In this document: positions 1-11,249 of the stretch, one piece after another
Layout: each line of letters opens with the position of its first letter
How positions within the stretch are numbered: position 1 is the first letter of the stretch
Origin: Macrobrachium rosenbergii
Lineage: Eukaryota; Arthropoda; Malacostraca; Decapoda; Palaemonidae
Assembly (NCBI RefSeq): GCF_040412425.1
Contig: NC_089781.1
Location: 53,599,486 to 53,663,485 of the forward strand
Reading direction: 5' to 3'
DNA length: 64,000 nt
Program-made: the position numbers and the translations under genes
Notes under the pieces: model-generated
Told to the model about the DNA's origin: nothing
What the model saw: the letters and a program-made list of their open reading frames with translations, nothing else
Database searches by the model: none

Positions 1-765
1 TTGGTTCAGTTGTTAGTTGAACGTTTGGTGTTGGTCAGCAACGGTCACGAAGTTAATCTCATTACAGCTTTGGTGCAGTGTAGCTGTACCTAGGAAGGAC
101 TCAGGATTCAGCCATAATTGTCGGTGCCTTCAGATCCACTTAAGTATTTCTTTTCATCTTAAAGTTCATTTAGGGAGATTTCCTTTAGAGAGATATGCAT
201 ATCTAAATGTGAGGAGAATTTCTTGGAGTGTGCTTTGGATGAGGGTTACAAAGTAGAGATTTTGCTCATGCCAATCCTAAACTCAATTCAGGCTAAGAAT
301 ATCAAATGCGCCATTTGAACTAACAGTAAGTTTGTACCATTATGTGCAATATGGTTTTGATTGTGAGCTGGAATAATATAGTTGAAGTAACCTGGGTATC
401 GTAGCATAAAACTTAGGCTACGATTAGATTAGTACATTTCAAACTGTTTAGGCTATACGATTACTTACGATTTGAAATGCTATACTTGTTCTGAGCGAGT
501 CAGAATAAATTGGTGCTGTGGCCGGGATTGCAGTGATTGGTTGTTATAGCAGTGATCTGTATTGTTAGTGTTTATGAAATTTTAAGGATTGTTGTGTTAC
601 TTGGCGACAAGGATAAAAACGAGACTGGCTGATAGTGATAGCCATTTTAGAATTAGTCACGTGTTAGCCTAGCCTGAAATGGATGAGTTACTTATGTGAA
701 ATTTAATTTGAAATAAAACCCTATGTTGTACATTGTATATATGTATGTGTGTAGTCAAGGGCACA
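1..765. other. AT-rich stretch with no recognised gene
   Basis: I see no supported coding region. The short open frames have no recognisable motif. A TGGCGACAAGGA word near 602 resembles a retroelement primer-binding site. It lies upstream of the BEL/Pao gag relic at 1834, so this stretch could hold a decayed LTR and leader, but no second LTR copy is visible to confirm that. Confidence 0.3.
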
Positions 766-1660
766 TACAGTAGAACCCCATGTCTCGACTGTACCAAAAC
801 TTGACTTAATCGGATTTCTAGTACATTTTGCGTTGGAGCTCGAACAACAAATCGGAATCTAACCTGATGAATCATATGATGTTGGTAAACAAAAGTGTTC
901 TGGTCAGCCGCTGCTAGTTGGTGTTGTTGGTGGCATTCTTCCCATGCGTATTTAAAAGTGTTTAACGCCCATACATGCTGCTACTGTTGTTTATTGAAAG
1001 ATGTTTTACAGTGATTTTGTACACTATTCCTGTAGACTCTGTATGAAATTTGCCACAAATTAATACTGAACGTAAACAACGTTTATGTGATTAGTACCAT
1101 GATAGGCCACCAGGATGGCGCTTTGGTTTGTTTACATCCACTCATTCCACAAGCTTCCTAGTGCTGACGTAATTTCGGCAGTTTTTCTTAAGTTTATGAT
1201 AACAGACATAATTCAGCTTAATTTTAATATTTTATTAATTTACTGTAATAATCAGGCTTGTTTTTCAATGTTGTTATTATTAACAACAGTTTATGAGTCT
1301 ACCCATTAGAGTACATTCTGGTATTACCTATAGGCTACCTAGCCTAGCCTATGGTGCTTGGTCTACCATCGGTAATACGGCTGCATTTGTCGTAGGCCAG
1401 TTTTTTTATACAGTATGCATTTAAACGTGACAAAAGGGCGTCTAATACAGTAAGTTATTTAACTCTGAACTTATTTAATTGTAATATATGTGTAATGTTT
1501 TGTATAAAAAGGCAAGGTTGGGGTAATGACTGGTGGTCAAGAACGGATTAACCCATTTTCAGTTCTTTCTTATGGGAAAAATTGATTCAGATTTCAACTA
1601 AATCGCATCTCGACGCTTCTTCTGGAACGGATTAGTGTCAAGAAGCTGGGCTCTTCTGTA
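766..1660. mobile_element. Pogo/Tigger-like non-autonomous DNA transposon
   Basis: The left end reads TACAGTAGAACCCC. The right end, reverse-complemented, reads TACAGAAGAGCCC and continues with matching bases (TCTTGAC against TCTCGAC). These are imperfect ~24 bp terminal inverted repeats starting with CAG and bordered by TA, as in Tc1/mariner/pogo elements. The interior near 1545-1630 has the wording (GGATTAACCCA, GAACGGATTAG) often seen in pogo-like MITEs. No transposase frame is present, so it is non-autonomous or internally deleted. It lies just upstream of the BEL/Pao gag relic and may have inserted into that element's leader. Confidence 0.5.
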
Positions 1661-1833
1661 TATATACTATAACTGGTATTGATCTACTATTGATTAATTT
1701 GAAAAGGTATGGCCAACTTCTAAATATTATATTTGCTAGTGCGTTATATATATATTTTTTGGAGCTGGCAGTTTGTACACCTTTTTAGTATTAAGAACTT
1801 ATATATATTGGTATTGGGAAATTATAGTCTGAG

Positions 1834-2607
1834 ATGTCTGACATGGATGAACTAAAGAGGAGATGAGGGGTTTTAAGTCTGTGATAATTGACTGGTCAAA
1901 AAAGGTTGAACCTTTCTTCACTGAGAGACTCCGTGAAGGAATATTTGCAGAAAATCCAGGAATTTGATAATGAAATATTGGATTTAATGGATCCTGGAGG
2001 GCAGCCTGACCAAATTATGAATCAAGCTGAATATATCCTAAAGGTAGCCACTGAAATTCATAGACTAAACTCCTCCATCATGAGTCTTTTAGCTGTAAGG
2101 GGTGAACCTAGTGCACCAATATTGCCTGTTAAAGCTAGTGTAAAGTTACCTAAATTAGACCTCAAACATTTCGATGGTGATGTATTGGAATGGAATTAAT
2201 TTTGGGAACTTTATGAAGTATCAGTACACCAACGTACTGATTTTGAGAAAATACAGTTTTCCTATTTGAAGGGCCAATTGGAAGGTAAGGCTCTTGAACT
2301 GATATCTGGTTTTAAATTAAAGTGATAAATATTTGCAAGCAGTGAATTTGTTAAAGGAAACCTATGGGTAAGTTGTGTTTAGTTAGTAAACTCTTCCAAA
2401 CTGAGACTCCCAAGGCAGATGCAAAATCGCCACAAGGTTTCAGAGCGCAATTTGAATGCTGCATAAGATCATTGGAAAGTGAACAACTGGAATTGAGTGA
2501 ATTGTATAGCATCTTGCTCTACCCCAAACTGCCTAGTAATGTAAGTGAAATAATAAAACAAAGGTGTGGAGAAGATTGGCACCTTTAAAAATTATCTTGA
2601 AGAAGAA
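1834..2607 (+). pseudogene. BEL/Pao retrotransposon gag relic
   Basis: This is a decayed Gag of a BEL/Pao LTR retrotransposon, the structural protein that packages element RNA. From the ATG at 1834 a stop-interrupted frame gives an N-terminal helical segment (RDSVKEYLQKIQEF). It then gives the family hallmark VKLPKLDLKHFDGD followed by EWN at 2199, as in the DUF1759-type Gag core. The frame continues after a stop with FWELYEVSVHQRTDFEKIQ and LKGQLEGKALELISG, and in another frame from 2364 with FRAQFECCIRSLESEQ. At least two in-frame stops and one frameshift break it. The sequence ends abruptly at the foldback element that begins at 2609, in the phase FKNYLEEEN. A BEL/Pao pol fragment lies 2 kb away on the opposite strand, so the two are not one intact element. 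Confidence 0.8.
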
Positions 2608-2608
2608 A

Positions 2609-3085
2609 ACAGGTTTTGACATAGGAAAAACCTATTTTTGGTAGTCACTGTTGAGTCCTCAAAGGAGTTACCTTCCATGGTCTACCAGAGCTCCATGGTG
2701 ACCAAACTAATATCAAAGAATTCCCTTCTAATTTAGTTGGTCTTTTGGCCAGGTATTGTGTCGTAATGATTAACAATATAACACATGATGGAGTATATAA
2801 TGGGCTCAAAGATAAGAGAGCACTTTCCCATATCTTCAGCAAAGCTGAACCCAATTTTTCCAATGTCAGTTAACCTGCAAGAAAGAGAAGTGACTATTGC
2901 GCATGCGCATCCGCCCTCTTGTTTACAACCGGGCCATTAAAAGACCAAGGAGCCATTACTCTCTGTTGGTCAATGCAGGTTGATCCCTTTGCCCAAATTC
3001 CATGCCTTTTCGTCAGGGAAGTGGGACGGTTTTGAGGACTCAACAGCGACTACCAAAAATAGGTTTTTGCTACATCAAAACATGT
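2609..3085. mobile_element. Foldback/MITE element with long inverted ends
   Basis: The left arm (2609-2667) contains ACCTATTTTTGGTAGTC followed by TGTTGAGTCCTCAAAGG. The right arm (3025-3085) is its reverse complement with few mismatches: GAGGACTCAACAGCGACTACC, then AAAAATAGGT, then a TCAAAACATGT end. No open frame of note lies between the arms. It interrupts the BEL/Pao gag reading at its left edge. A third, direct copy of the TAGTCGCTGTT...CCTCAAAGGAG motif follows at 3097-3125, outside the palindrome. The superfamily is not clear because no clean target duplication is visible. Confidence 0.6.
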
Positions 3086-3474
3086 TTTTTTATAGTGTAG
3101 TCGCTGTTTCGTCCTCAAAGGAGCTTTACAAAAGAAATTGACAGGTGACAAAAAAAGGCTTAAGCTCTCGCTTTTTAATCCCAACACCCCAAAGGAAATA
3201 ACATTTCCAGTCCAACGTCAAGCCACAGAGTTCAAGTCCCATTCTTTATTCCAAATCCTTTTCAGGTTTTGAGCCAAGGAACAAGAAACTATGCACGAAC
3301 TTACGTTTTAGGACGTAGTTCTACAGTGGCTTACCTAAGCATGCTGGGTTTTGTTGTAGTACTGTCACCCATCTCCCAGCGATAAGTTAGCATACTCACC
3401 GTCAATATGACCCCTGGTTTTCTGCCGCAGTACCTAGGGGTTAAGACTAACTATGCCACCTACTGATACACAGT
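3086..3474. other. Unassigned spacer before the DIRS-like relic
   Basis: It holds a third copy of the foldback arm motif (3097-3125), then sequence with no recognised coding potential. Lying just beyond the C-terminal end of the minus-strand tyrosine recombinase, it may be that element's 3' region, but nothing in the bases proves it. Confidence 0.25.
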
Positions 3475-4345
3475 GTAGTCGAATTTGTTCGAACATGTGG
3501 CAATGATTTAACTGATGACCACCCTATACATCTGGAGACTTCTTTGAAAGAGACATTTCTGAAGAAGGCCAAAGATGTACTTACTTTCCTAACATCATGT
3601 GACCTGTGGAAAGTGTGTGGATATCCCTTTTTAATGAGAAAACACTACAAACATTCTCAGTCTTTGTAGGGAGAGTGGTTGGTTTGTGCTAGGGTGTAGG
3701 AAAATAGGACCTTCTGGGGGTGTTTGCCGTGACTTCTAGGTAAACCTTAAGTGCTTGAACTGGGCGTAATGTCCTGTCTGCTAAATTGAATTTTCTTATA
3801 AGAATGGATTTCCTTTTTATAGGATCCATATTCTTGGCCAGGAATGATGGGCCAGGGGACAATAATAATTGATGGTCAGCTATTTGCATGATGCATCGTC
3901 CCCATCTAAGAGAGCCCAGTTCACTAATACTGTATGAGCTCCTGATGCTAATGCAATCAAGATCACCTTTTATAGCCTGTGCATTGCGGTTGTATTGGGT
4001 CCACTGACCTGAAGGGCTGATAGAAGTCAAACACCTTGTCCAGGGACCAAGAAATTGGAAGCCTTTCGGGAGTGGGCCTTTGTAGAGCAAAAGACTGCGG
4101 AAGGGAAGTGACAACTTCTATACTGGAGTCAATCCCAAATCCTTAAAGCAAGGGTTCCATTAATGCAGCCTTGTATGTCATAACTGTTGTAACCACAAGG
4201 CATTTGTCTTCAAAAGGGTATATAAGAAAAATATAGTTTTTACATAGAAATCTCAACTGGGCTCTCAGTATGGATATAATCTAACCATATCTTCCATACG
4301 GACTGGTAATGCTGGATAGAAGTCCGTAATTTTTGCACTAGGTAC
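3475..4345 (-). pseudogene. DIRS-like tyrosine recombinase relic
   Basis: DIRS-type retrotransposons integrate with a tyrosine recombinase in place of a DDE integrase. On the minus strand, pieces in different frames follow that protein in order. First comes an N-terminal SAM-like segment (HYQSVWKIWLDYIHTESP, about 4310-4260). Next is a segment ending in AALMEPL near 4160. The catalytic-domain start follows in an open 141-codon frame (4114-3689) with ISELGSLRW in the position of the first catalytic-Arg block and ILIRKFNLADRTLRPVQAL further on. Last is a C-terminal block (3650-3475) with SHDVRKVSTSLAFFRN, which contains the H-x-x-R signature, and GWSS. The final Tyr region is scrambled by a frameshift. 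No DIRS reverse transcriptase is adjacent. A Ngaro/Crypton-type recombinase is a less likely alternative. Confidence 0.7.
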
Positions 4346-4439
4346 CTATCAATGTTGAGTGAGTAATTATTACGATAGATATTTTTAAAAAATCTATACG
4401 TGAAGGTCTCAACTTAGAAAGGAGAGACTTTACCTCCTA

Positions 4440-5160
4440 CTATCTGGGATAGAACAGTGGACGACAGTGGAATTGATCTTTTTGTCCGTTGTAAAACTTT
4501 ACTTACTGGTATATTAATTTTCAATTCCATTTTTAAGTAGGCGCCCTTTTTACTGACACAAGGGCACCAGTAGCTCTATCTAGATGTGGTAAAAGTTATT
4601 GCAGGAGAAACTAGCTTTAACCATAATCAGTGTAGTTTGAACATGTCCATTTACAGCAGTCATTCTTAGGTATGAGCGCTAACCATAGCTCTTCTCACTA
4701 GCATCAGAAAGTGGAGTTCATAATGTATAACATTGATGTTGGTTGGTTTAGTAACTACTCTGAGGTGTAATATTCTTTAAATGGTGTAGGTAAGATATAC
4801 AGTTTTCCCTTTCAACACTAATATTCTCTGGAACTGGGTCATCCTAACATAGGTCTTGCTTACAAAGAGTTTGGAGACATTTCTTACATGTGAGAATGAA
4901 TGGAGATATACTAGAGGATAAAAAATTGAACCAACTATTGATAAAACTCCTCTTCTAGTATCAGGTATTTGTATATGTTTGATATTGAATATAAAGTCAT
5001 CTGTTTCTGTACACCATTTGATTCCCACTGTTCTCTGTACTGGCAATTTGTCTTTTGTTGAATTAAGATTCTTAACTGACTTAGCTGTACTTCATCAGGA
5101 CACAGCCTTTATCACATCAACGTTGTTGGCAACAAACTTGTGCAAATGGAAATCACCCTT
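4440..5160 (-). pseudogene. BEL/Pao pol fragment (RT end to RNase H-like)
   Basis: Minus-strand reading from about 5155 gives HLHKFVANNVDVIKA and then, in the 89-codon frame 5046-4777, VGIKWCTETDDF and DTRRGVLSIVGSIFYPL. That is the conserved block after the BEL/Pao RT palm (Peptidase_A17/DUF1758-adjacent region). Downstream, across stops, INVIHYELHF, VSPAITFTTSR and AYLKMELKINI match the RNase H-like segment that follows in this superfamily. Several stops and frameshifts make it non-functional. Upstream the reading passes directly into a Ty3/gypsy RT fragment on the same strand. That is an unnatural neighbour and implies a recombination or template-switch junction near 5160. Confidence 0.72.
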
Positions 5161-5480
5161 CATACATATATTTTGGCAGTCTTCATTATATTTATAGCTA
5201 AGGGGATTTGATGATAACCGGACTTTAAATCCAGTGTAGTGAAAAATCTACTGTTCCTGACTTTTATCAACAACTTTTTGATAGAAGGCAATGGGTATGC
5301 ATTATCTTCTATGACAGCATTCATTTTACAATAATCAGCACTTAACCTGAGAGATCTATCTTTATTTTTAACCATTACGATTGGAGAATCCCAGGGAGAC
5401 TCACTTTCTTTAATAGTTCCTTGATCTTTCAATTTATTAATTTCATTCTCTATTGCCTGTTCGTGACAGACAGAGTTCTA
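5161..5480 (-). pseudogene. Ty3/gypsy reverse transcriptase fragment
   Basis: A minus-strand frame (about 5480 to 5160) encodes the N-terminal part of a gypsy reverse transcriptase. It has CHEQAIENEINKL, then LKDQ-type GTIKESESPW, then IVMVKNKD, RLSADYCKMNAV, AYPLPSI and FFTTLDLKSGYHQIPL. The Asp of TTLDLKSGYHQIPL is the first catalytic Asp of the palm (motif A). The YxDD motif and everything downstream are absent because the frame runs into BEL/Pao sequence. The ancestral gypsy context (protease, integrase) is not found nearby. Confidence 0.8.
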
Positions 5481-5540
5481 AATTGGGTTTAGATTAAAGT
5501 GGGGGTGGTTTGATCTGTCTTTATGTTAAAAGGAAATTTA

Positions 5541-7701
5541 TTAACCCTCTAACGCCGAGCCTCTATTTACAAAAACGTCTCCTGTATGCTGGCGGCGTTC
5601 AGGAGGTAGTGCCGAAGCGGAAAAAAAGTTTTTTTCAAAAGATCACAGCACGCTTAGTTTTTAAGATTAAGAGTCTATTTTTGGCCTTTTTGTCATTGCC
5701 TAAAGTTTAGTATGCAACCACTGTGAAATGAAAATATCATTATCATATATAACATTGAAATATAAGACAGCGCAAAAAATTCTTCATATATAATTTTATA
5801 CAAATCGCGCTGTGAGCAAACGGGTGAAAGCTAACGCGTTATTTTCTTTTCTTTGTATTACATACTAAATCGCGACAGATTTTGTGGCATATAAAAATTG
5901 TAAAACGATCAAAGCAACACAGAGAAAATATTATCACAAAATGATGCATGAATTGCATCGCATGGATGTAAAAAATGTTTTTTCAAAAATTCACTCAAAT
6001 CGAAATATTGTGCTAGAGACTTCTGTTTGTTGAAAAATGAAGGTAATTGATTGAATATTACTAGACTGTAAGTGTTTTAGCTAATTGCAGTTTTCGACCA
6101 TTTCCCGTCGAGTTAAAGGACTGGTCGAATTTTTCATTTATCGTGATTTATATGAAAATATTTCAAAACTGGTAAAAGCTACAACCATGAGTTATTTTCT
6201 GTTGTATTCTACATGAAATTGTGCACATTTTCATATATAAAAGTTTATGTAACGACTAATATAAAATGGTGCAAACATTACGACAACGTGACGAAAGAAT
6301 TTCTGAGATGTTCAGCCGAGTTACCGCGACGGACGTAAGGAAAATGTTTTTTCAAAAATTCACCATAAATCGAACAGCGCAGAGACTTCCAATTTATTGC
6401 AAATGAAGGTAAATGATTGAATATTACTAGAATGTAAGAGTTTTAGCTTACAATTGCGTTTTTACCATTTCGTCGAAGCTAGTTGACCGAAGGTTGAAAT
6501 TTAACATATCGGATTTATGTGAAAATATTTCAAAACTGATAAAAGCTACAACCATGAGTTATTTTCTGCTGTATTCTACATGAAATTGCGCACATTTTCA
6601 TACATAAAAGTTTATGTAACGACTAATGTAAAACGATGCAAACATTCCGACAACGTGACGAAAGAATTTCTGAGATGTTCAGCCGAGTTACCGCACGCAG
6701 ACGTAAGGAAAAAGTTTTTTTTCAGAAATTCACCATAAATCGAAATATTGTGCTAGAGACTTCCAGTTTATTGGGAAATGAAGGTACATGATTGAATATT
6801 ACTAGAATGTAAGAGTTTTAGCTTATAATTGCGTTTTTTTACCATTTCGGTCGAGTTAAAGCTGACCGAAGGTTGAAATTTTGGCAGTTATCGTGATTTA
6901 TATGAAAATATTTCAAAACTGATAAAAGCTACAACCATGAGTTATTTTCTGTTGTATTCTACGTGAAATTGCGCACATCTCCATATATAAAACTTTATGT
7001 AACGACTAATATAAAACGGTGTAAACATTACGACAACGTGACAAAAGAATTTCTGGCGCGGACGTAAGTAAAAAGTTTTTCAAAAATTCACCATAAATCG
7101 AAATATTGTGCTAGAGACTTCCAATTTGTTGCAAAATGAAGGTAAATGATTGAATATTACTAGAATGTAAGAGTTTTAGCTTACAATTGTTTTTGACCAT
7201 TTCGGTCGAGTCAAAGTTGTCCGAAGGTTGAAATTTTGGCAGTTATCATGATTTATATGAAAATATTTCCAAACTGATAAAAGCTACAAACTGGCGGTTG
7301 TATTTTGTTGTATTTTACATGAGAAACTGGTACACATTTTCATATATAAAACTTTATGTAATATTAATATGAAACAGTGCAATTATTTACAAAATGATGA
7401 AAGCAATTGAAATTTTCGCCGAGTTACCGCACGGACGTAAGGAAAAAGTTTTTTTCAAAAATTCACCATAAATCGAAATATTGTGCTAGAGAACTCCAAT
7501 TTGTTGCAAAATGAAGGTAAATGATTGAATATTACTAGAATGTAAGAGTTTTAGCTTACAATTGCGTTTTTCGACCATTTCGGTCGAGTCAAAGTTGACC
7601 AGGTTGACATTTTTTGTAGTCTACTTACGGTACGTCCACTCAGCATCCAACAGACAATTTTAGTCGACGTATGATACGTCCAGTCAGTGTTTAAGGGTTA
7701 A
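5541..7701. mobile_element. Non-autonomous piggyBac-type element
   Basis: The stretch is bounded by TTAA (5541-5544) and TTAA (7698-7701). The left end reads CCCTCTAACGCC and the right end GTTTAAGGG, the CCC...GGG termini and TTAA duplication expected of piggyBac elements. The body is 2.15 kb and has no transposase frame. Most of it is a ~370 bp tandem array (5740-7600). The last ~85 bp contain two related blocks around TAGTC(G/T)AC...ACGTCCA that recur at the right end of the transposase-bearing element ending at 23063. Shared ends and a shared internal array indicate that both belong to one family. Confidence 0.75.
5740..7600. repeat. Satellite-like array 1, ~358-375 bp units
   Basis: About five head-to-tail units are marked by GAAGGTAA(A)TGATTGAAT at 6039, 6405, 6780, 7138 and 7513, giving periods of 366, 375, 358 and 375 bp. 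Each unit also carries TTCAAAACTGATAAAAGC, ACAACCATGAGTTATTTT, AATATTGTGCTAGAGAC and AGAGTTTTAGCTTA. The first unit (5740-6120) is the most diverged. No coding function is evident. The array lies wholly inside the piggyBac-type element. Confidence 0.9.
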
Positions 7702-8078
7702 TTCTACCTGGGGTTTCGCCTCCAATCGCAATTATGGTTGTGTGCTGGTCTCCCAGGACAGTTGGGCTGTTGCTAAGACAGGTTGGGGGAAAGTGTTATC
7801 TCCAACCTCTGCTTGCCGTTGGCGCTCACTGTTCAGCAGCACCTCTATTGCTGGAATTACAGCTGCCAAGGGCCGTTCAGTGCTGTACAGAACCCCAGTC
7901 ATGGAAGCAGGGAGAGTTTTCGTTAGAATATGATGGCAGAAGGTTTCTCTGCCTTTTTGATTCCTCTCTCCTTCTGGGGCCAAACTGTCAAAGTCTTGGG
8001 ACTCCCCCACCCCTACCCGGTTTGTACCCTCCCACATATCCATCCTTTTTCTCGCGGAGGATTTTTAGCGAGCTCTGC
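7702..8078. other. Spacer between two piggyBac ends
   Basis: A moderately GC-rich stretch. Open frames exist on both strands, including one of 153 codons on plus from 7734, but that frame runs into the next piggyBac end and has no recognisable domain. I see no supported gene. Confidence 0.3.
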
Positions 8079-8304
8079 TTAATCTTTAAACGCCAGCCTC
8101 TATTTACGAAAGTGTTCAAGCAAAGCGTCGGGCAGGGTTTGGAGTTAGTGCTTGGTTTAGAAAGAAAATTTTTTTCAAAATCACAGCACGCTTAGTTTTT
8201 AAGATTAAGAGTTCATTTTTGGCTCCTTGTTTTATCATTGCCTGTCGTTTAGTATGCAACCATCAGAAATAAAAAAATATCATTATCATATATAAATATT
8301 GGAA
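8079..8304. mobile_element. Left-end fragment of a second piggyBac copy
   Basis: TTAA at 8079 is followed by TCTTTAAACGCC and then sequence collinear with 5555-5760 of the first element (CCTCTATTTAC, CACAGCACGCTTAG, AAGATTAAGAGT). Homology stops at about 8304, where a TACAGTAATACTTCG end begins. This is a truncated or interrupted piggyBac left end. It could be the lost left end of the transposase-bearing element ending at 23063, but that would need ~9 kb of nested insertions and is unproven. Confidence 0.65.
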
Positions 8305-9100
8305 TACAGTAATACTTCGATCTTACACGATTCGAGTTGCGCGAATTCACACAATACACGAATTTGTCACTGAACCTAACTAATGGGCATACGCGATTTT
8401 TCACAGACACGAAATTCTGAGAAACCCTGCAGAAGTGGGTGTTTTAATTTTTAAAGCAATTTGTTTTCATGCTTTTATGTGTAAAATCTGCATGAAAAAA
8501 TGCATTTCATTCTTTATGTAAAATCTGTATGAAAAATGCATTTCATGCTCTATGTGTAAAATCTGTATGAAAAATGCATTTCATGTTTTAATGTGCAAAA
8601 TCTCTGATGAAAATGCATTCATGCTTTCATGAGGAAATCTCATGAAAATGCATTTCATGCTTTCTATATGTGTAAAATCTGTATCGAAAAATGTATTATT
8701 TTTATTTTTGTACATGCGTAAATATATGTGTAATTTCAGCACATTCAGTTAGTGTACTTTACAAGATGTGATACCCATTTGCAAAGTTACTGCACTTTTC
8801 AAAGATGACAACTCTGCAGAAATGCTTGTTTAATGATTGAAGTACATTTATAAAAGCCATGCTTTTGCTGTGGTGTAGATTAGATAGGGAACAAATAGAA
8901 AAGAGAGAGAGAGAGAGAGAAGAGAGAAAATTAAGAGTAGAAGAGGCAAAGAAATACAGTGGATAACGGCCAAATGCTGTGTCGTGTTATCAATACGCAA
9001 GATGTTTACATTGCAGTATATCGTGGTTTAAGCCATAAACAGTCGTAAAATGGGAAATAATGAATGCATTGAAGCCAAGCAAAACATGAGTCAGCACAGT
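8305..9100. mobile_element. Pogo/mariner-like end and unassigned interior
   Basis: TACAGTAATACTTCG followed by CGATTCGAGTTGCGCGAA is typical of pogo/Tigger-like inverted ends at a TA. It begins exactly where the piggyBac homology at 8079-8304 ends. I could not find a matching opposite end, so the extent is uncertain. The interior holds a minisatellite (8463-8700) and a short (GA)n run near 8904. Confidence 0.35.
8463..8700. repeat. Minisatellite with palindromic core
   Basis: Roughly five degenerate units of ~45-52 bp share TGTGTAAAATCTGTATG followed by AAAAATGCATTTCATG. The core ATGAAAAATGCATTTCAT is near-palindromic, so single strands could form small hairpins. No gene is involved. Confidence 0.7.
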
Positions 9101-11240
9101 CTAAATGCTTACAACAGCTGATTCTATAGTCCCTGCCTTTCCGGAAGGTGTTTTGTGGTTCAGGAATTTGGGGTTGACCCAAGTGATATACTCTTCAACC
9201 TCCAATCAATTATGTGGAGGGGTCTTTCCCACACCCCTCCTAAGATCACTCCTATCAAGTCCTCTACAGAGATTTGAATACACCCACTACAGTCCTTCCA
9301 ATCAGCTACTTGAAGGGGAGGCCTGCTGATTGACCTTCCAATAAGGCTAGAAGGAGGTGGATTTTTTTGCTAGATAGCAAGTTTCCTGAGGGTTCAACGA
9401 GTGAGAGACCGATGAGGAGACCAGAGTCAGAACTGTGTCCTTCAAGGAGAGTATTCCAATCGCCTGCAGTTCCCATATAGACTGATCTCAAGAGTGATTC
9501 GTTTCTATCGTTGTAACTTGTTAATTTGGTACTGATTCTCATAATATTAAGTACTAATTAAAGTGAAGAAATTAATGATCCGTCTCTATACGCCTTTCTG
9601 AGAGATATCATTTAAAAGGAATAAATATACAAAGATAGCACACTCATCCGCGGTTGCATCTGAAGGACACCTGAAAGAAACCAAGGTAAGAAGAGAAAGA
9701 CTAAAATCTATGCAAACATATAACGAAGAACGTAAAAAGGAAATCATAAAAACATTACAATTGGTGGCAGCTAAAGTGGATCCAGAAGGCGAGATTGAAA
9801 CAAACGAACATTAATGAAATTATCAGTGCAATTATTTGTTACAGAAACGAATTCTAAGCAAAACGAACTTAGATTTTTTTTACGACGATGAAACAAAATA
9901 TTATATCAGAAGAAATAAAATACTCCAGCGAATAGCAGCCATAAATAAGAACGCTGAGGTGAATAAACAGTTTATTGCGCCCCGGCCAAACATTTTGAAC
10001 TGTTATCACAACAAATTGAGCAAGACGCCGACAGCGATAATAAGCCCAGTGTTAGCGACATTGCATCGGCGGATTGAAGAAAACAACGCATGCCTTTCAA
10101 CAAGATTCCAAAGCGAAAACTACAGCGAAAAAACAACGTGAGACATAGTGATCCGACAGCTAAACATTCACCGAATGAACAACATTTAGCGATATCACTT
10201 GGTTATCAACACAACACAGTAAGGAATTTACTATCCACTCTTAATAACAAGTGAAGATAAATTTTTTAGCATCTTGCTATAAGATTGAAAATTAAGAAAA
10301 CTTCTAGTGAATAAAATTCTTTGCATAAATACCAGCATTTCTATGATAAATTAATTATTTAGTAAATAATTTGATAGGGAATTAGCTCATTTTTTTACTG
10401 GTTGGTGATGATTATTTGAGAAGTTATATATGTAATTTTGTGTACTTATTATAATGAATTTTAATGATATGATGCCCAATTTCATAAGAATTTATTTTGA
10501 GTATTGAAAAGTGTTTAATTAGTAATTTGAACTCAATAGAGAATTTAATTTTTTTTTTTTTGTGTGACAATTTGAGTTAAATTGGTTTTAATCTTGCAAT
10601 ATAACGAAAATATTTTTTGATTGATACCTGAGGAAAAATTTTTTGTGTGTGACATAACGAGTATTTGATGAATTACTGAACACTGTTAGACATTCATGCA
10701 TTACGCATTTAAGACTGTCGACAATTAGACGGCTTTAAATCTCAAGACTAAATTCCCACCCGCTGTAGTGCAAGGAATACTAACAATAATAACACAAATA
10801 CCAGAACCAAAATAGTGCTAATCATTCTAATAATAATAATAATAATAATACACAGTAACAATACTAATAATACTAATAATACTGCACATTACATAATTCT
10901 TTAATATGAACCAGGCGGCCATAACAACTAGCCACACGCTTCTGTGGACAGGTGGATGATCTCAATCCTGACAAAAGCAGACTCGAAGCCTATAATTGTA
11001 AATCATTACAGCAGATGCAGATAGTCGCATAATTTTGTGGGAAATAACACAGATGAAAGAGCTAAGATAAATGAAGCCTTGCTGCTGTCAGCTCAGAACA
11101 TGGAGACGCACATAAAACTTTTGAATTCCTACAAGTTTTAGCAAATTTAATAACTATGTAGAATTTGAAGAAATTTGTTTATCACTCTGGGAACCAGAAC
11201 TAGACTGACGGTTTATATAACCTAACTGATTTCTAACCTA
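9101..11240. other. AT-rich region without a recognised gene
   Basis: A 101-codon frame at 9836-10141 (plus) has no motif I recognise. Its Lys/Asn-rich composition could be a retroelement Gag relic of the gypsy element downstream, or chance. TTGGTGGCAGC near 9760 resembles a primer-binding-site region. A short (AAT)n run sits at about 10829-10850. I found no LTR pair. Confidence 0.3.
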
Positions 11241-11249
11241 CAATATAAA

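Noticed and set aside
600..620. Primer-binding site of a BEL/Pao element (TGGCGACAAGGA)
   Set aside because: The position suits the gag relic downstream, but no LTR pair can be seen. Similar TGGCGA words occur at several other places (30790, 32045).
7734..8195. 153-codon plus-strand frame
   Set aside because: It crosses from spacer into a piggyBac terminus, has no recognisable domain and overlaps an equally open minus frame.
9836..10141. 101-codon Lys/Asn-rich frame
   Set aside because: No motif is recognised. It could be a Gag relic, but the evidence is too thin for a gene call.
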